Assembly (NCBI GenBank): GCA_900315425.1
Contig: OMZA01000004.1
Location: forward strand, 1 to 64,000
DNA from: an uncultured Eubacteriales bacterium
Lineage (GTDB): Bacteria; Bacillota; Clostridia; Lachnospirales; Lachnospiraceae
Length of the DNA: 64,000 nucleotides
Direction of reading: 5' to 3'
The position numbers and the translations under genes were made by a program. This document shows, in pieces, positions 34,844 to 44,684 of the stretch; positions within the stretch are counted from its first letter, which is position 1, and each line of letters begins with the position of its first letter. The notes under the pieces are model-generated. The model was not told where the DNA came from. It ran no database searches and worked only from the letters and a program-made list of their open reading frames with translations.

Positions 34844-36148
34844 ATGGCAAAAAACGAAGAGAAGAGATGCGATTTTTGCGGTAAGCCAGAAAGTCGTGTT
34901 GGAAGACTTATATGCAATCCTAATGGTATCTGCATCTGTGACAGTTGTGTAGAAATATGCAAAGAAATCATAGATGAAGAAAAAATGTTAGACGATTCAT
35001 ACGGCGATGGAGATTTAGATATTAATTTATATACACCAGAAGAGATTAAAGCATTTCTTGATGAGTATGTTATTGGGCAGGACGATGCTAAAAAGGTGTT
35101 ATCTGTAGCGGTTTACAATCACTACAAAAGAATCATGTCTAAGAAAGATATAGATGTAGACATTCAAAAAAGTAACGTGTTGTTATTAGGACCTACAGGA
35201 TCAGGAAAGACTTATCTTGCTCAGACTCTTGCTAAGATTTTAAATGTTCCATTTGCTATAGCAGATGCAACAACTCTTACAGAGGCAGGATATGTCGGAG
35301 AAGATGTTGAGAACATTCTTTTGAAAATAATTCAGGCAGCTGACTATGATATTAGAAAAGCTGAATATGGAATTATTTATATCGATGAGATAGATAAGAT
35401 TAGTAAAAAAGCTGAAAATGTATCTATAACAAGAGATGTTTCAGGAGAAGGTGTGCAGCAGGCTTTATTAAAGCTTTTAGAGGGTACAGATGCATCAGTT
35501 CCACCTCAGGGAGGAAGAAAGCATCCTAGCCAGGAAATGCTACACATAAATACAGAAAACATTTTATTTATCTGTGGTGGAGCCTTTGATGGCCTTGAAA
35601 AGATTATTGAAGAAAGAATGGATAAAAAATCCATAGGATTTGATACAGAAATAGAGGAAAAGAAGGAACATGTAGTGGATGAATTGTTCTCGGAGACAAT
35701 GCCTCAAGATCTTGTTAAATTCGGTCTTATACCAGAGTTTATTGGAAGAGTTCCAGTAACAGTAGCTCTGAAATATTTAGATAAAGAAGCTATGGTGAGA
35801 GTTCTCAAAGAGCCAAAGAATTCTCTTGTGAAACAGTACAAGAAGTTATTTGAAATTGATGGCGTAGATTTGGAATTTACAGACGGTGCATTAGAAGCAG
35901 TAGCTGAAAAATCCTTTGAGAGAAAAACAGGAGCCAGAGGACTTAGAGCTATTATGGAAGATGTACTTATGGATATTATGTATAAGGTTCCATCTGATGA
36001 TTCCATTGGTAGAGTTACAGTTGATGAAAACGTGGTTAAAAAGGGAGAAGCTCCTAAGATTGACTACAGAACAGATAAGGTACAACCAACAAAGAAAAGT
36101 AACATCTTTGCTGGAAAAACAAATGAAAAAAAAGTTGTAAATGACTAA
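34844..36148 (+). CDS. clpX: ATP-dependent Clp protease ATP-binding subunit ClpX
   Basis: AAA+ unfoldase that feeds ClpP. N-terminal zinc-binding domain with four Cys (CDFCGK...CDSCVEIC), Walker [16 protein letters not shown], Walker [11 protein letters not shown], sensor and arginine regions ([22 protein letters not shown]), and the pore loop within GYVGEDVE. 434 aa, full length. AAGGAG before the ATG. Confidence 0.97.
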   Translation: MAKNEEKRCDFCGKPESRVGRLICNPNGICICDSCVEICKEIIDEEKMLDDSYGDGDLDINLYTPEEIKAFLDEYVIGQDDAKKVLSVAVYNHYKRIMSKKDIDVDIQKSNVLLLGPTGSGKTYLAQTLAKILNVPFAIADATTLTEAGYVGEDVENILLKIIQAADYDIRKAEYGIIYIDEIDKISKKAENVSITRDVSGEGVQQALLKLLEGTDASVPPQGGRKHPSQEMLHINTENILFICGGAFDGLEKIIEERMDKKSIGFDTEIEEKKEHVVDELFSETMPQDLVKFGLIPEFIGRVPVTVALKYLDKEAMVRVLKEPKNSLVKQYKKLFEIDGVDLEFTDGALEAVAEKSFERKTGARGLRAIMEDVLMDIMYKVPSDDSIGRVTVDENVVKKGEAPKIDYRTDKVQPTKKSNIFAGKTNEKKVVND

Positions 36149-36166
36149 AGAAATGTGGAAAAGCTT

Positions 36167-36775
36167 ATGAAAATCGTAAATTCAGAACTGGAAACAGTAT
36201 GTGGAATTACCAGTAAACTTCCAGAGAATAAATTCGTAGAGTTTGCATTTGCCGGTAAATCAAATGTTGGAAAATCGTCATTAATAAATTGTATAGCCGG
36301 TAGAAAGAAGCTTGCTAGAACATCAGGACAACCGGGAAAGACTCAGACTATCAATTACTACCTAATGAATAACGAATTGTATTTTGTAGATCTTCCAGGA
36401 TATGGATTTGCAAAGGTATCTAAGGAAGTTAAGGAAAAATGGGGAAAGATGATAGAGAATTATCTTACAACCTCTAAACAATTGCAGCTTATTTTTCTTT
36501 TAATAGACATTAGACATGAGCCGTCAAAAAATGACAAAGATATGTATAATTGGATAGTCTATAATGGATTTACTCCGGTTATAATAGCAACCAAGTTAGA
36601 TAAAATAAAAAGAAGTCAAAAGGATAAGCAGATAAAGCTTATAAAGACATCGATGAATCTTCCAAAGGAAACTATAGTAATACCATTTTCTTCAGAAACA
36701 AAACAAGGAAAAGAAGAGGTATTAGATATTATAGAACAGGTACTAGAACAGGTATCTCCACAACAAGAAGATTAA
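36167..36775 (+). CDS. ysxC: Ribosome biogenesis GTP-binding protein YsxC/EngB
   Basis: Small GTPase needed for 50S assembly in Firmicutes. G1 GKSNVGKSSLIN, G2/G3 region SGQPGKTQTINYY and DLPGYGFAKVSKE, G4 ATKLDK. 202 aa. I chose ATG 36167, aligned with the start of known YsxC and preceded by GGAAA, over GTG 36155. In many Firmicutes lon lies between clpX and ysxC; here ysxC follows clpX after 18 bp. Confidence 0.95.
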   Translation: MKIVNSELETVCGITSKLPENKFVEFAFAGKSNVGKSSLINCIAGRKKLARTSGQPGKTQTINYYLMNNELYFVDLPGYGFAKVSKEVKEKWGKMIENYLTTSKQLQLIFLLIDIRHEPSKNDKDMYNWIVYNGFTPVIIATKLDKIKRSQKDKQIKLIKTSMNLPKETIVIPFSSETKQGKEEVLDIIEQVLEQVSPQQED

Positions 36776-36780
36776 ATAAA

Positions 36781-36814
36781 AAGAAGTCATCCCAAGGAAT
36801 GGCTTCTTTTTTAT
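36781..36814. terminator. Bidirectional terminator between ysxC and the DUF4364 gene
   Basis: AAGAAGTCAT (36781-36790) pairs with ATGGCTTCTT (36799-36808), the T-run follows to 36812. The upstream A bases give a T-run on the minus strand. Confidence 0.8.
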
Positions 36815-36815
36815 A

Positions 36816-37334
36816 TTATTTCATTAAAGATTTCATAATAAAGGAGTATATACTTTGAGAGTTCTCTTTCCATTGGTTACACATGGAAGAAGCTTCTTCC
36901 TTGGTAGGAACGGAAATGTTTATCTCAATAAGAATACCTTCACCTTCTTTTACCTGACAGTGAACTATATAATCGCTGTTGGTGGATTTGTAATAATCGG
37001 CTATGGTACCAACTTCGTTACGAAGCTCGTATTTATTTTCCATAAGATATTTATCAATATCGTCTACAATATCAGAAGGTATCTTGTTTACAAAGTAGCC
37101 TAAGGTCTGACTACCATCAGAAGTAATGTGATAATAGGTGGTATTCATTACGGTTTCCTGACTTATCAAATCGTTGGAATTCAATTCTTTAATATTTTCC
37201 TGAAGCTTGAAATAAGTAGTGTAATTCTTAGTTAGGAAAAAGTCTGAAAGCTGTGAATTGGTAAGGGGAAAATTGACCTTATTTAACATGTATAAAATTA
37301 TTAATTTATGTAATGTTGATGATTCTATATTCAC
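36816..37334 (-). CDS. DUF4364 family winged-helix protein
   Basis: 172 aa. The N-terminal half (TLHKLIILYMLNKVNFPLTNSQLSDFF...LKELNSNDLISQE) reads as a winged helix-turn-helix of PadR type, and the second half as an alpha-beta domain. DUF4364 proteins are common in Clostridia and uncharacterised; a transcription factor role is inferred. Start is GTG 37334 with AAGGAT upstream. It follows the malic enzyme gene by 15 bp and probably shares its transcript. Confidence 0.82.
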   Translation of the reverse strand: MNIESSTLHKLIILYMLNKVNFPLTNSQLSDFFLTKNYTTYFKLQENIKELNSNDLISQETVMNTTYYHITSDGSQTLGYFVNKIPSDIVDDIDKYLMENKYELRNEVGTIADYYKSTNSDYIVHCQVKEGEGILIEINISVPTKEEASSMCNQWKENSQSIYSFIMKSLMK

Positions 37335-37349
37335 TTTATTATATCCTTA

Positions 37350-38522
37350 TCATTTTATATTCTTACCGTCTTCTGGGATGTTATCGATAATAGCTTTACT
37401 TACTGTTTCTGCAACAACAGGATCAAAGGCTTCAGGAAGGATGAACTCTTCGTTAAGTTTTTCATCAGGAACCAAATATGCAATAGCATTTGCAGCTGCA
37501 AGTTTCATTTCTTCTGTTATCTGAGCGGCTCTTCCTTGGAGAGCACCTTTAAATATACCAGGGAAGGCAATAACGTTGTTTACCTGATTAGGGAAATCAG
37601 ATCTACCTGTTCCAACAATTCTAGCGCCGGCAGCTTTAGCTACATCAGGCATAATCTCTGGTACAGGATTAGCCATAGCGAAGATAATAGAATCAGAATT
37701 CATTGTCTTAACCATTTCAGGTGTAACAATATTAGGAGCAGATACACCTACGAAAATGTCACTACCAACAAGAGCGTCAGCAAGAGTTCCTGTTTTCTTA
37801 TCTGGATTGGTAACTTCCAACATAGACTGTTGCATCCAATTAAGATCTTTAGAATCAGGCCCGATGATTCCGTTGATATCACACATAGTTACATTTTTAA
37901 AACCATATGTAATAAGAAGTTTTGTAATGGCAATACCAGCTGAACCAGCACCGTTAATAACAACTTTACAATCTTCTTTTTTCTTTTTAGTAATTCTAAG
38001 ACCATTGATAATACCAGCCAAAACAACAATGGCAGTACCATGCTGGTCATCATGGAATACCGGAATGTCCAGTAATTCTTTAAGACGTGCTTCTATTTCA
38101 AAACATCTTGGAGCAGATATATCTTCCAGATTAATGCCTCCAAAAGCAGGGGCGATGTTTACAACGGTTTTAATGATTTCTTCTGTATCCTGGGTATCAA
38201 GACAGATAGGAAATGCATTAACTCCTCCAAAGGTTTTAAATAATACTGCCTTTCCTTCCATAACAGGCATTGCAGCCTTTGCACCAATGTTTCCCAAGCC
38301 TAAAACAGCGCTACCATCTGATACAACAGCAACTGTATTGGATTTGATAGTGTATTTATAAGCAGCTTCCGGGTCTTTTGCGATAACCTTACAAGGTTCT
38401 GCAACACCTGGAGTATAAGCTAAAGAAAGATCCTTTCTTGATGAAACTTTACAAACGGACTCAGTAGTTATTTTACCATTCCATTGTTCATGTAATTCTA
38501 AAGATTCCTCGTTAATAGTCAT
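37350..38522 (-). CDS. NAD(P)-dependent malic enzyme
   Basis: Oxidative decarboxylation of malate to pyruvate. 390 aa, the short bacterial form without the phosphotransacetylase domain. Malic N-domain SLAYTPGVAEPCKVIAKDPE and KSNTVAVVSDGSAVLGLGNIG; metal-binding PVFHDDQHGTAIVVLAG; NAD(P)-binding VINGAGSAGIAITKLL; FAMANPVPEI and GRSDFPNQVNNVIAFPGIFKG. I chose ATG 38522, 5 nt after GGAGG, over the TTG at 38534. Coenzyme preference cannot be told. Confidence 0.94.
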   Translation of the reverse strand: MTINEESLELHEQWNGKITTESVCKVSSRKDLSLAYTPGVAEPCKVIAKDPEAAYKYTIKSNTVAVVSDGSAVLGLGNIGAKAAMPVMEGKAVLFKTFGGVNAFPICLDTQDTEEIIKTVVNIAPAFGGINLEDISAPRCFEIEARLKELLDIPVFHDDQHGTAIVVLAGIINGLRITKKKKEDCKVVINGAGSAGIAITKLLITYGFKNVTMCDINGIIGPDSKDLNWMQQSMLEVTNPDKKTGTLADALVGSDIFVGVSAPNIVTPEMVKTMNSDSIIFAMANPVPEIMPDVAKAAGARIVGTGRSDFPNQVNNVIAFPGIFKGALQGRAAQITEEMKLAAANAIAYLVPDEKLNEEFILPEAFDPVVAETVSKAIIDNIPEDGKNIK

Positions 38523-38739
38523 AATAACCTCCAATATTTGTCAAAGCAAATTTCCTAAAAATGCGACAATTCTTATAATAGCATACAAAAAAAAATTTTA
38601 CACTACCATTTTTGGAAAATGTGTTGTATACTTTATCAAGAATGCGAGAGAAATATATCAAATCTTAAAGATCATTTCGATATTAATTCCAAAAAATATT
38701 GTAACTATATATTTTAATATAACCACAGGAGGACAATTT

Positions 38740-40086
38740 ATGCGCGAGAAATTGCAGTCACTTCCATTAGTAGAGCTCAGAGAAATTGCCAAATCTCAAG
38801 GGATTAAGTACATCATGAAGTTCAAGAAAGCTGAACTCATAGAGGAGATTCTTAAAACTGCAGCAAATGACAGTGAAAAAGAAAAGGAAAAGGCAATTAA
38901 GGAAACAAAAAAATCCTATGTAAAGAAGGAAACTAATGAAGCAGGCACCTTAGAAAAAGAGGAAGAGGTATTATATGCTCAGGGAATCTTAGAGATAATG
39001 GCAGATGGCTATGGTTTTATAAGATCAGACAATTTCCTTCCTGGTGAAGATGATGTATATGTATCTCCATCTCAGATAAGAAAATTTCATCTAAAGACAG
39101 GAGATGTCATAAGAGGTGGCTTAAGACCAAAGTCAGGTTCTGATAAATTTGGCGCTTTAATTCATTTGGATTATGTAAATGATGCTCCGGCTGAAACTAT
39201 AATTAACAGACCTAATTTTGAAAATTTAACACCAATATTTCCAAATAAGAGGATAAGACTAGAGACAAGTGGTGAGAATAGGGCCATGAGAATAACAGAT
39301 ATAATCTCGCCTATTGGAAAAGGTCAAAGAGGTATGATTGTATCCCAGCCTAAGGCAGGTAAAACCACATTAATTAAAGAAATTGCCAAATCAATTTTAG
39401 TAAACAATCCGGATATGCATCTTATGATTTTGCTTATAGATGAAAGACCTGAAGAAGTAACAGATATGAAGGAGGCAATTCAGGGTAATAATGTGGAAAT
39501 AATATATTCTACCTTTGATGAACTTCCAGAGCATCATAAGAGAGTATCTAATATGGTTATAGAGAGAGCCAAGAGACTTGTGGAAATGAAGAAGGATGTT
39601 ATTATTCTTTTAGATAGTATTACAAGACTGGCAAGAGCTTATAATATGATTATTCCTCCATCAGGACGTACTCTTTCAGGTGGTCTGGACCCGGCGGCAT
39701 TGCACATGCCAAAGAGATTCTTTGGTGCTGCCAGAAACATGAGAGAAGGCGGAAGTCTTACAATACTTGCCACAGCCCTGGTAGATACAGGTAGTAAAAT
39801 GGATGATGTGGTATTTGAGGAATTCAAGGGAACAGGTAATATGGAATTGGTTCTTAACAGAGCACTTTCAGAAAAAAGAGTATTTCCGGCAATTGATATT
39901 ATAAAATCAGGAACAAGACGAGATGATTTGCTTTTATCTAAGGAAGAGCTGGAAGCGGCAAATATAATCAGAAAAATGACAAGTGGAGTACGAAGTGAAG
40001 ATGCCACAGAACAGATATTGGATTTATTTGCTAAAACCAAAAACAATCAGGAGTTTATACAGAAAATTAAAAAGTACTTGCATTAA
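38740..40086 (+). CDS. rho: Transcription termination factor Rho
   Basis: Hexameric RNA helicase ending transcription. N-terminal SAP-like helix bundle ([15 protein letters not shown]), a short Lys/Glu-rich insertion (about 45-70), the cold-shock-like RNA-binding domain ([27 protein letters not shown]), Walker [14 protein letters not shown], Walker B region [17 protein letters not shown] and Q loops. 448 aa. CAGGAGG before the ATG. The 205-bp divergent spacer upstream is AT-rich with a TATACT at 38627-38632 but no good -35. Confidence 0.96.
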   Translation: MREKLQSLPLVELREIAKSQGIKYIMKFKKAELIEEILKTAANDSEKEKEKAIKETKKSYVKKETNEAGTLEKEEEVLYAQGILEIMADGYGFIRSDNFLPGEDDVYVSPSQIRKFHLKTGDVIRGGLRPKSGSDKFGALIHLDYVNDAPAETIINRPNFENLTPIFPNKRIRLETSGENRAMRITDIISPIGKGQRGMIVSQPKAGKTTLIKEIAKSILVNNPDMHLMILLIDERPEEVTDMKEAIQGNNVEIIYSTFDELPEHHKRVSNMVIERAKRLVEMKKDVIILLDSITRLARAYNMIIPPSGRTLSGGLDPAALHMPKRFFGAARNMREGGSLTILATALVDTGSKMDDVVFEEFKGTGNMELVLNRALSEKRVFPAIDIIKSGTRRDDLLLSKEELEAANIIRKMTSGVRSEDATEQILDLFAKTKNNQEFIQKIKKYLH

Positions 40087-40106
40087 AAATATAATCATGC
40101 TACAAT
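40078..40106 (+). promoter_or_regulatory. Putative promoter of rpmE
   Basis: TTGCAT (40078-40083, overlapping the rho stop), 17-bp spacer, TACAAT (40101-40106). It would give L31 mRNA a leader of nearly 90 nt. Confidence 0.5.
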
Positions 40107-40200
40107 GATTAAGCTGTTTTTAGAGAATATGATTGGCGTAAGCCATTTCAAAATCTATAAAAAGAAACGATATTTAAAGTAAAGACGAGGTGAATTTATA
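40107..40200 (+). promoter_or_regulatory. L31 leader with GNRA-capped hairpin (candidate autoregulatory element)
   Basis: The untranslated leader carries TGGC-GTAA-GCCA (40134-40145), a stem closed by a GUAA tetraloop. Ribosomal protein leaders for L31 are known in Firmicutes; whether this is one cannot be decided by eye. Confidence 0.35.
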
Positions 40201-40410
40201 ATGAAGAATGCAATACATCCAGAATATTATCAGGCAAAGGTTGTTTGTAACTGTGGAAATGAGTTCGTAACAGGATCTACAAAGCAGGATATCCATGTTG
40301 AAATCTGTTCAAAGTGTCATCCATTTTACACTGGTCAGCAGAAAGCTACTTCAACACGTGGACGTATCGATAAGTTCAACAAGAAGTACGGTCTTTCAGA
40401 TAATAAATAG
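40201..40410 (+). CDS. rpmE: 50S ribosomal protein L31
   Basis: 69 aa, type A (zinc-binding) L31: the Cys pair VVCNCG near residues 16-18 and the pair [15 protein letters not shown] near 36-39. The presence of the Cys residues separates it from the zinc-free paralogue. GAGGTG lies upstream. Followed by a double terminator. Confidence 0.97.
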   Translation: MKNAIHPEYYQAKVVCNCGNEFVTGSTKQDIHVEICSKCHPFYTGQQKATSTRGRIDKFNKKYGLSDNK

Positions 40411-40423
40411 AGATTTTAATATG

Positions 40424-40479
40424 AGGCTGTCACGAGACAGGTCCTGTAAATATAGGACCTTTTTTGTGACAGCCTTTTT
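40424..40479 (+). terminator. Nested double-hairpin terminator after rpmE
   Basis: Outer stem AGGCTGTCAC (40424-40433) with GTGACAGCCT (40466-40475), then TTTTT. Inside it, AGGTCCT (40439-40445) pairs with AGGACCT (40454-40460), itself followed by TTTTTT. Either can act as a terminator. Confidence 0.8.
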
Positions 40480-40508
40480 GTATTAGTTAGGATTGGTAAG
40501 GAGCGTAA

Positions 40509-41480
40509 ATGACAGAAAAAAAGAATCATCAGAAAATGTCTGGAATAGGCGGTCAGGCTGTAATTGAAGGAATAATGATGAGAAATAATGACAAATACTC
40601 AGTTGCAGTTAGAAAACCTGATAAGGACATTGAAATATGTGTTAAGGATTACAAAAGTGTTGTAGGAAATAGTAAATTATTAAAGATACCTTTTGTAAGA
40701 GGAATATTTAACTTCATTGATTCCCTGGTTATTGGAATGTCTACACTTATGTATTCTGCTGACTTTTATGTAGAAGATGAGGAAGAAGAGAAGGAAGAAA
40801 AAAAGAGTGAAAAAGTTTCTGATTCCGTATTTAAAGAAAAGGCAGAAAGTGTTATGATGATATTGACTGTAATATTCTCGGTAGTTGTGTCTGTGGCCTT
40901 ATTTGTGTTCCTTCCAAGTTTATTATCAGACTTGTTAAAGAAGGCATTAAATATTAAGATTTATGCCATAGTAGCGTTAATAGAGGGTATATTACGTGTA
41001 ATGATTTTCTTGGCATATATTATAGCTATATCAGCTATGAGTGATATTAAGAGAACATATATGTACCACGGAGCCGAACATAAATGTATCAATTGCATTG
41101 AACATGGATTAGAGTTAAATGTGGACAATGTTATGAAAAGTTCAAGATTTCACAAGAGATGTGGAACAAGCTTTTTGTTCATAGTAATGATAATAAGTAT
41201 TTTTCTTTTTATTATAATTCCGGTTCAGCAGCCGTTTTTAAAATTAGCTGTAAGATTGGTTATGATACCTGTGGTTGCAGGTATTTCTTATGAAATATTA
41301 AGATATGCAGGAACACATGAAAGCAAATTGGTGGATGTGTTGAGTGCACCGGGGATATGTTTACAAAGGGTAACAACAAAAGAGCCGGAAAGAGATATGG
41401 TAGAGGTTGCTATTAAAGCTGTGGAAGCAGTGTTTGACTGGAAGGCTTTTCTTGTGGAATATAATAAAGAAGTACGATGA
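40509..41480 (+). CDS. DUF1385 family membrane protein
   Basis: 323 aa. It begins MSGIGGQAVIEGIMMRN, the DUF1385 hallmark, with PFVRGIFNFIDSLVIGM, an acidic stretch EDEEEEKEEKK (about 95-108), several membrane helices (about 120-170 and 215-260), and YHGAEHKCINCIEHG / SRFHKRCGTSFLF with His and Cys residues that could bind metal. Function unassigned, but it stands beside rpmE-prmC-prfA in many Firmicutes. AAGGAG before the ATG. prmC follows after 16 bp. Confidence 0.9.
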   Translation: MTEKKNHQKMSGIGGQAVIEGIMMRNNDKYSVAVRKPDKDIEICVKDYKSVVGNSKLLKIPFVRGIFNFIDSLVIGMSTLMYSADFYVEDEEEEKEEKKSEKVSDSVFKEKAESVMMILTVIFSVVVSVALFVFLPSLLSDLLKKALNIKIYAIVALIEGILRVMIFLAYIIAISAMSDIKRTYMYHGAEHKCINCIEHGLELNVDNVMKSSRFHKRCGTSFLFIVMIISIFLFIIIPVQQPFLKLAVRLVMIPVVAGISYEILRYAGTHESKLVDVLSAPGICLQRVTTKEPERDMVEVAIKAVEAVFDWKAFLVEYNKEVR

Positions 41481-41496
41481 TATAAGAAGGATAAAT

Positions 41497-42363
41497 ATGA
41501 AGTATATGGAATTGGTCAGACGTGGCCAGGCGGAACTTTTTAAAGCTGGTATTCCAAATGCGGATTTTGACGCGTGGGTACTGGTTGAAAAGGTATGCAA
41601 AGTTTCAAAAACTGAATATTTTGTCAGAATGCACGAGGAAGTTGAGGAAGATAAAGTTAAGGAGTTTTTTGCAGCTATAGAAAAGAGAAAGACTCACTAT
41701 CCTTTACAGTACATAATTGGCGAATGGGAATTTATGGGACTTCCATTTAAGGTCAACCATGATGTGTTAATTCCTAGGTCTGATACAGAGATATTAGCTG
41801 AGAAGGCGGTTAATGTTATAACTACTGTATATGAGAAATCTAAAGAAACCATCAAGGTGTTAGATCTTTGTTGTGGAACAGGTTGCATTGGTATTAGTGT
41901 GGCCAAAATGTGTGCCAATACAGAAGTAGTATGCGCAGACATTTCAGATAAAGCAGTATCTGTATGTAAGCAGAATATTTTGATTAATAAAGCTACCAAT
42001 GTCAGAGCTATAATTAGTGATTTGTTTGAAAATGTACAGGGAAGATTTCATATTATAACCTGTAATCCACCATATATAAAAACAGATGATATAAAGACGC
42101 TTATGCCAGAGGTAAGAGACCATGAGCCAAAGTTAGCACTAGATGGTGATAAGGATGGTCTAAAGTTCTATAGAAAAATAATAGATGTATGCAAACAGTA
42201 TCTTGTGTATGACGGATATATTATGTTTGAGATTGGATATGACCAGGCAGAGGCAGTTAAGCAGATGCTTCTTGAGCATGGCTATTCAGATATAGAAGTT
42301 TTAAAGGATCTGCCGGGTAATGACAGAACCGTAGTAGGAATAAGGAGAAAGAGTTATGTTTGA
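41497..42363 (+). CDS. prmC: Peptide chain release factor N5-glutamine methyltransferase
   Basis: Methylates the GGQ glutamine of RF1 and RF2 using SAM. 288 aa: N-terminal helical domain with [21 protein letters not shown]-binding [17 protein letters not shown], and the catalytic NPPY in [13 protein letters not shown] place the start at ATG 41497 (GAAGG upstream); the frame is open further upstream but overlaps the DUF1385 gene. Its end overlaps prfA by 8 nt, coupling the enzyme with its substrate. Confidence 0.95.
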   Translation: MKYMELVRRGQAELFKAGIPNADFDAWVLVEKVCKVSKTEYFVRMHEEVEEDKVKEFFAAIEKRKTHYPLQYIIGEWEFMGLPFKVNHDVLIPRSDTEILAEKAVNVITTVYEKSKETIKVLDLCCGTGCIGISVAKMCANTEVVCADISDKAVSVCKQNILINKATNVRAIISDLFENVQGRFHIITCNPPYIKTDDIKTLMPEVRDHEPKLALDGDKDGLKFYRKIIDVCKQYLVYDGYIMFEIGYDQAEAVKQMLLEHGYSDIEVLKDLPGNDRTVVGIRRKSYV

Positions 42364-43441
42364 TAAATTAGAAGACCTGATTAGGAAATATGAAGAGCTT
42401 ATGTTAGAGCTTAATTCACCGAATGTTGCATCAGACCCTAACAATCTTAGGAAACTTATGAAGGAACAGGCAGATCTTCAACCAATAGTAGAGACATATA
42501 CTGAGTATAAAAAATGTAAACAATCTATTGATGATAGTTTAGAGATTCTTAATGAAGAAACAGATGAAGAAATGAAAGAATTAGCTAAGGAAGAGCTAAA
42601 TGAAGCAAAGGCAAATCTTGTGGATTTAGAGGCAAAGCTTAAAATTCTTCTTCTTCCAAAGGATCCAAATGATGATAAAAATGTAATCGTAGAGATTAGA
42701 GCAGGTGCGGGTGGTGACGAAGCCGCACTTTTTGCTGCAGAAATATTTAGAATGTATCAACATTATGTTGAAACTAGACACTGGAAAACAGAATTAATTG
42801 AGTGTGAAGAAACAGGAATAGGCGGTATGAAGAATGTTTCATTCATGGTAACAGGAAAAGGTGCTTATTCCGTACTCAAGTATGAATCAGGAGTACATAG
42901 AGTGCAGAGAGTTCCTGAGACAGAGTCAGCAGGAAGAATTCATACTTCTACTTGTACAGTCGCTGTTATGCCGGAGGCTGAGGAAGTAGATATTGAAATT
43001 GATGAGAAGGACATCAGAATTGATGTTATGAGAGCATCAGGAAATGGTGGACAGTGTGTAAATACAACAGATTCCGCAGTAAGACTTACACATTTCCCAA
43101 CAGGAATAGTTATATATTCTCAGACAGAGAAGTCTCAGATTCAAAATAGAGCAAAGGCCTTTGCCTTACTTAGATCTAAACTTTATGATATTGAACAGCA
43201 AAAAGCCCATGATGCAGAAGCTGAGCAAAGAAGAAGCCAGATTGGAACTGGTGACAGATCTGAAAAGATTAGAACATATAATTATCCACAGGGAAGAGTT
43301 ACAGACCATAGAATAGGTCTTACTTTATACAAATTAGATAAGATTTTAAATGGCGATATTGGGGAGATAATTGATGCATGCATAGCAGCTGATCAGGCAG
43401 CTAAGCTTGCTAATATGGACGATGAAAGTAAAATTGCGTAA
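42356..43441 (+). CDS. prfA: Peptide chain release factor 1
   Basis: Recognises UAA and UAG stop codons. 361 aa, coiled N-terminal helices, [37 protein letters not shown], and the catalytic GGQ in [21 protein letters not shown]. No programmed frameshift, which marks it as RF1 rather than RF2. AAGGAG lies inside the end of prmC. Confidence 0.96.
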   Translation: MFDKLEDLIRKYEELMLELNSPNVASDPNNLRKLMKEQADLQPIVETYTEYKKCKQSIDDSLEILNEETDEEMKELAKEELNEAKANLVDLEAKLKILLLPKDPNDDKNVIVEIRAGAGGDEAALFAAEIFRMYQHYVETRHWKTELIECEETGIGGMKNVSFMVTGKGAYSVLKYESGVHRVQRVPETESAGRIHTSTCTVAVMPEAEEVDIEIDEKDIRIDVMRASGNGGQCVNTTDSAVRLTHFPTGIVIYSQTEKSQIQNRAKAFALLRSKLYDIEQQKAHDAEAEQRRSQIGTGDRSEKIRTYNYPQGRVTDHRIGLTLYKLDKILNGDIGEIIDACIAADQAAKLANMDDESKIA

Positions 43442-43463
43442 ATAATACTGGAGGACAGGACAA

Positions 43464-44654
43464 ATGATTTCTGAAAGAATGGTGGACTACGTAAAGGGAA
43501 GTTCAGTTATAAGAGCAATGTTTGAGGAAGGAAAAAAACTTGCAAATCAGTATGGTGCAGAAAATGTATACGATTTCAGCCTCGGTAATCCTAATGTTGC
43601 TGCACCGGCAGCAGTTAATGAGGCAATAAAAGAAGTTCTCGATACAGAAGAGTCTACATTTGTTCATGGATATATGAATAATTCCGGATATGAAGATGTG
43701 AGACAGATTATTGCTGACAGTATTAACAGAAGATTTGAAACACATTTCAATCAAAGTAATATTGTAATGACAGTAGGAGCAGCAGGAGGCCTTAATGTCA
43801 TTCTTAAGACACTTCTCGATCCGGGAGATGAGGTTATCGCCTTTGCACCATATTTTGGAGAATATAGATCTTACACAGCTAACTATGATGGAAAATTAGT
43901 TGTTGTATCTGCTGACACTGAGAATTTTCAGCTTAATCTTCAGGAGCTGGAAGAAAAAATTAGTGAAAAGACAAAGGCAGTTATTATTAACAATCCTAAC
44001 AACCCAACAGGTGTTGTATATTCAGAGGATACTATTAAAAATTTAGCAGCAGTACTTAATAAAAAACAGGAAGAATTAGGCACAGATATTTATCTTATTT
44101 CTGACGAACCATATAGAGAATTGGTATATGATGGAGCAGAGGTTGTGTATCTTACAAAGTACTATGACAATACGATTGTAGGGTATTCTTATAGTAAATC
44201 CCTTTCACTTCCAGGAGAAAGAATAGGATATCTGGTACTTCCGGATGAGCTATCAGATGCAGAAAATATTAAATCTGCAGCAAATGTAGCCACAAGAATT
44301 TTAGGATATGTAAATGCACCATCATTAATGCAGAGAGTCATTGCAAAATGCGTAGATGTAGAAGTAAATGTAGAGCCATATAACAAGAATAGAGAGTTGT
44401 TGTATAAAAGCCTTATGGAATATGGATATGAGTGCATTAAGCCGGAAGGTGCTTTTTATATGTTTGTAAAAACTCCGGGAGATGAAAAAGAATTCGTAAA
44501 TGCAGCTAAAAGTAAAAATATTTTAGTTGTACCAGGAAGTTCTTTTGCTTGTCCGGGATATGTAAGGATTGCATATTGTGTATCTTACGATACAGTTAAG
44601 GGTTCTTTAAATGGATTTAAGGAACTTGCTAAAGAATTTGGAATTTTAAAATAA
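43464..44654 (+). CDS. Pyridoxal phosphate-dependent aminotransferase (class I, aspartate aminotransferase-like)
   Basis: 396 aa fold-type I aminotransferase. The Schiff-base Lys lies in GYSYSKSLSLPGERIGYL; NNPNNPTGVVYS and ISDEPYREL hold the ring-stacking and Asp contacts; the Arg near the end (YVRIAYCVS) binds the carboxylate. The exact amino donor is unclear. A second aminotransferase gene follows after 30 bp. GGAGG before the ATG. Confidence 0.88.
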   Translation: MISERMVDYVKGSSVIRAMFEEGKKLANQYGAENVYDFSLGNPNVAAPAAVNEAIKEVLDTEESTFVHGYMNNSGYEDVRQIIADSINRRFETHFNQSNIVMTVGAAGGLNVILKTLLDPGDEVIAFAPYFGEYRSYTANYDGKLVVVSADTENFQLNLQELEEKISEKTKAVIINNPNNPTGVVYSEDTIKNLAAVLNKKQEELGTDIYLISDEPYRELVYDGAEVVYLTKYYDNTIVGYSYSKSLSLPGERIGYLVLPDELSDAENIKSAANVATRILGYVNAPSLMQRVIAKCVDVEVNVEPYNKNRELLYKSLMEYGYECIKPEGAFYMFVKTPGDEKEFVNAAKSKNILVVPGSSFACPGYVRIAYCVSYDTVKGSLNGFKELAKEFGILK

Positions 44655-44684
44655 ATTTCATAAATAATACATTAGGAGGACACC

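Noticed and set aside
37756..38361. Open frame of 201 codons on the plus strand inside the malic enzyme gene
   Set aside because: Antisense of a clearly conserved enzyme; no ribosome site or motif.
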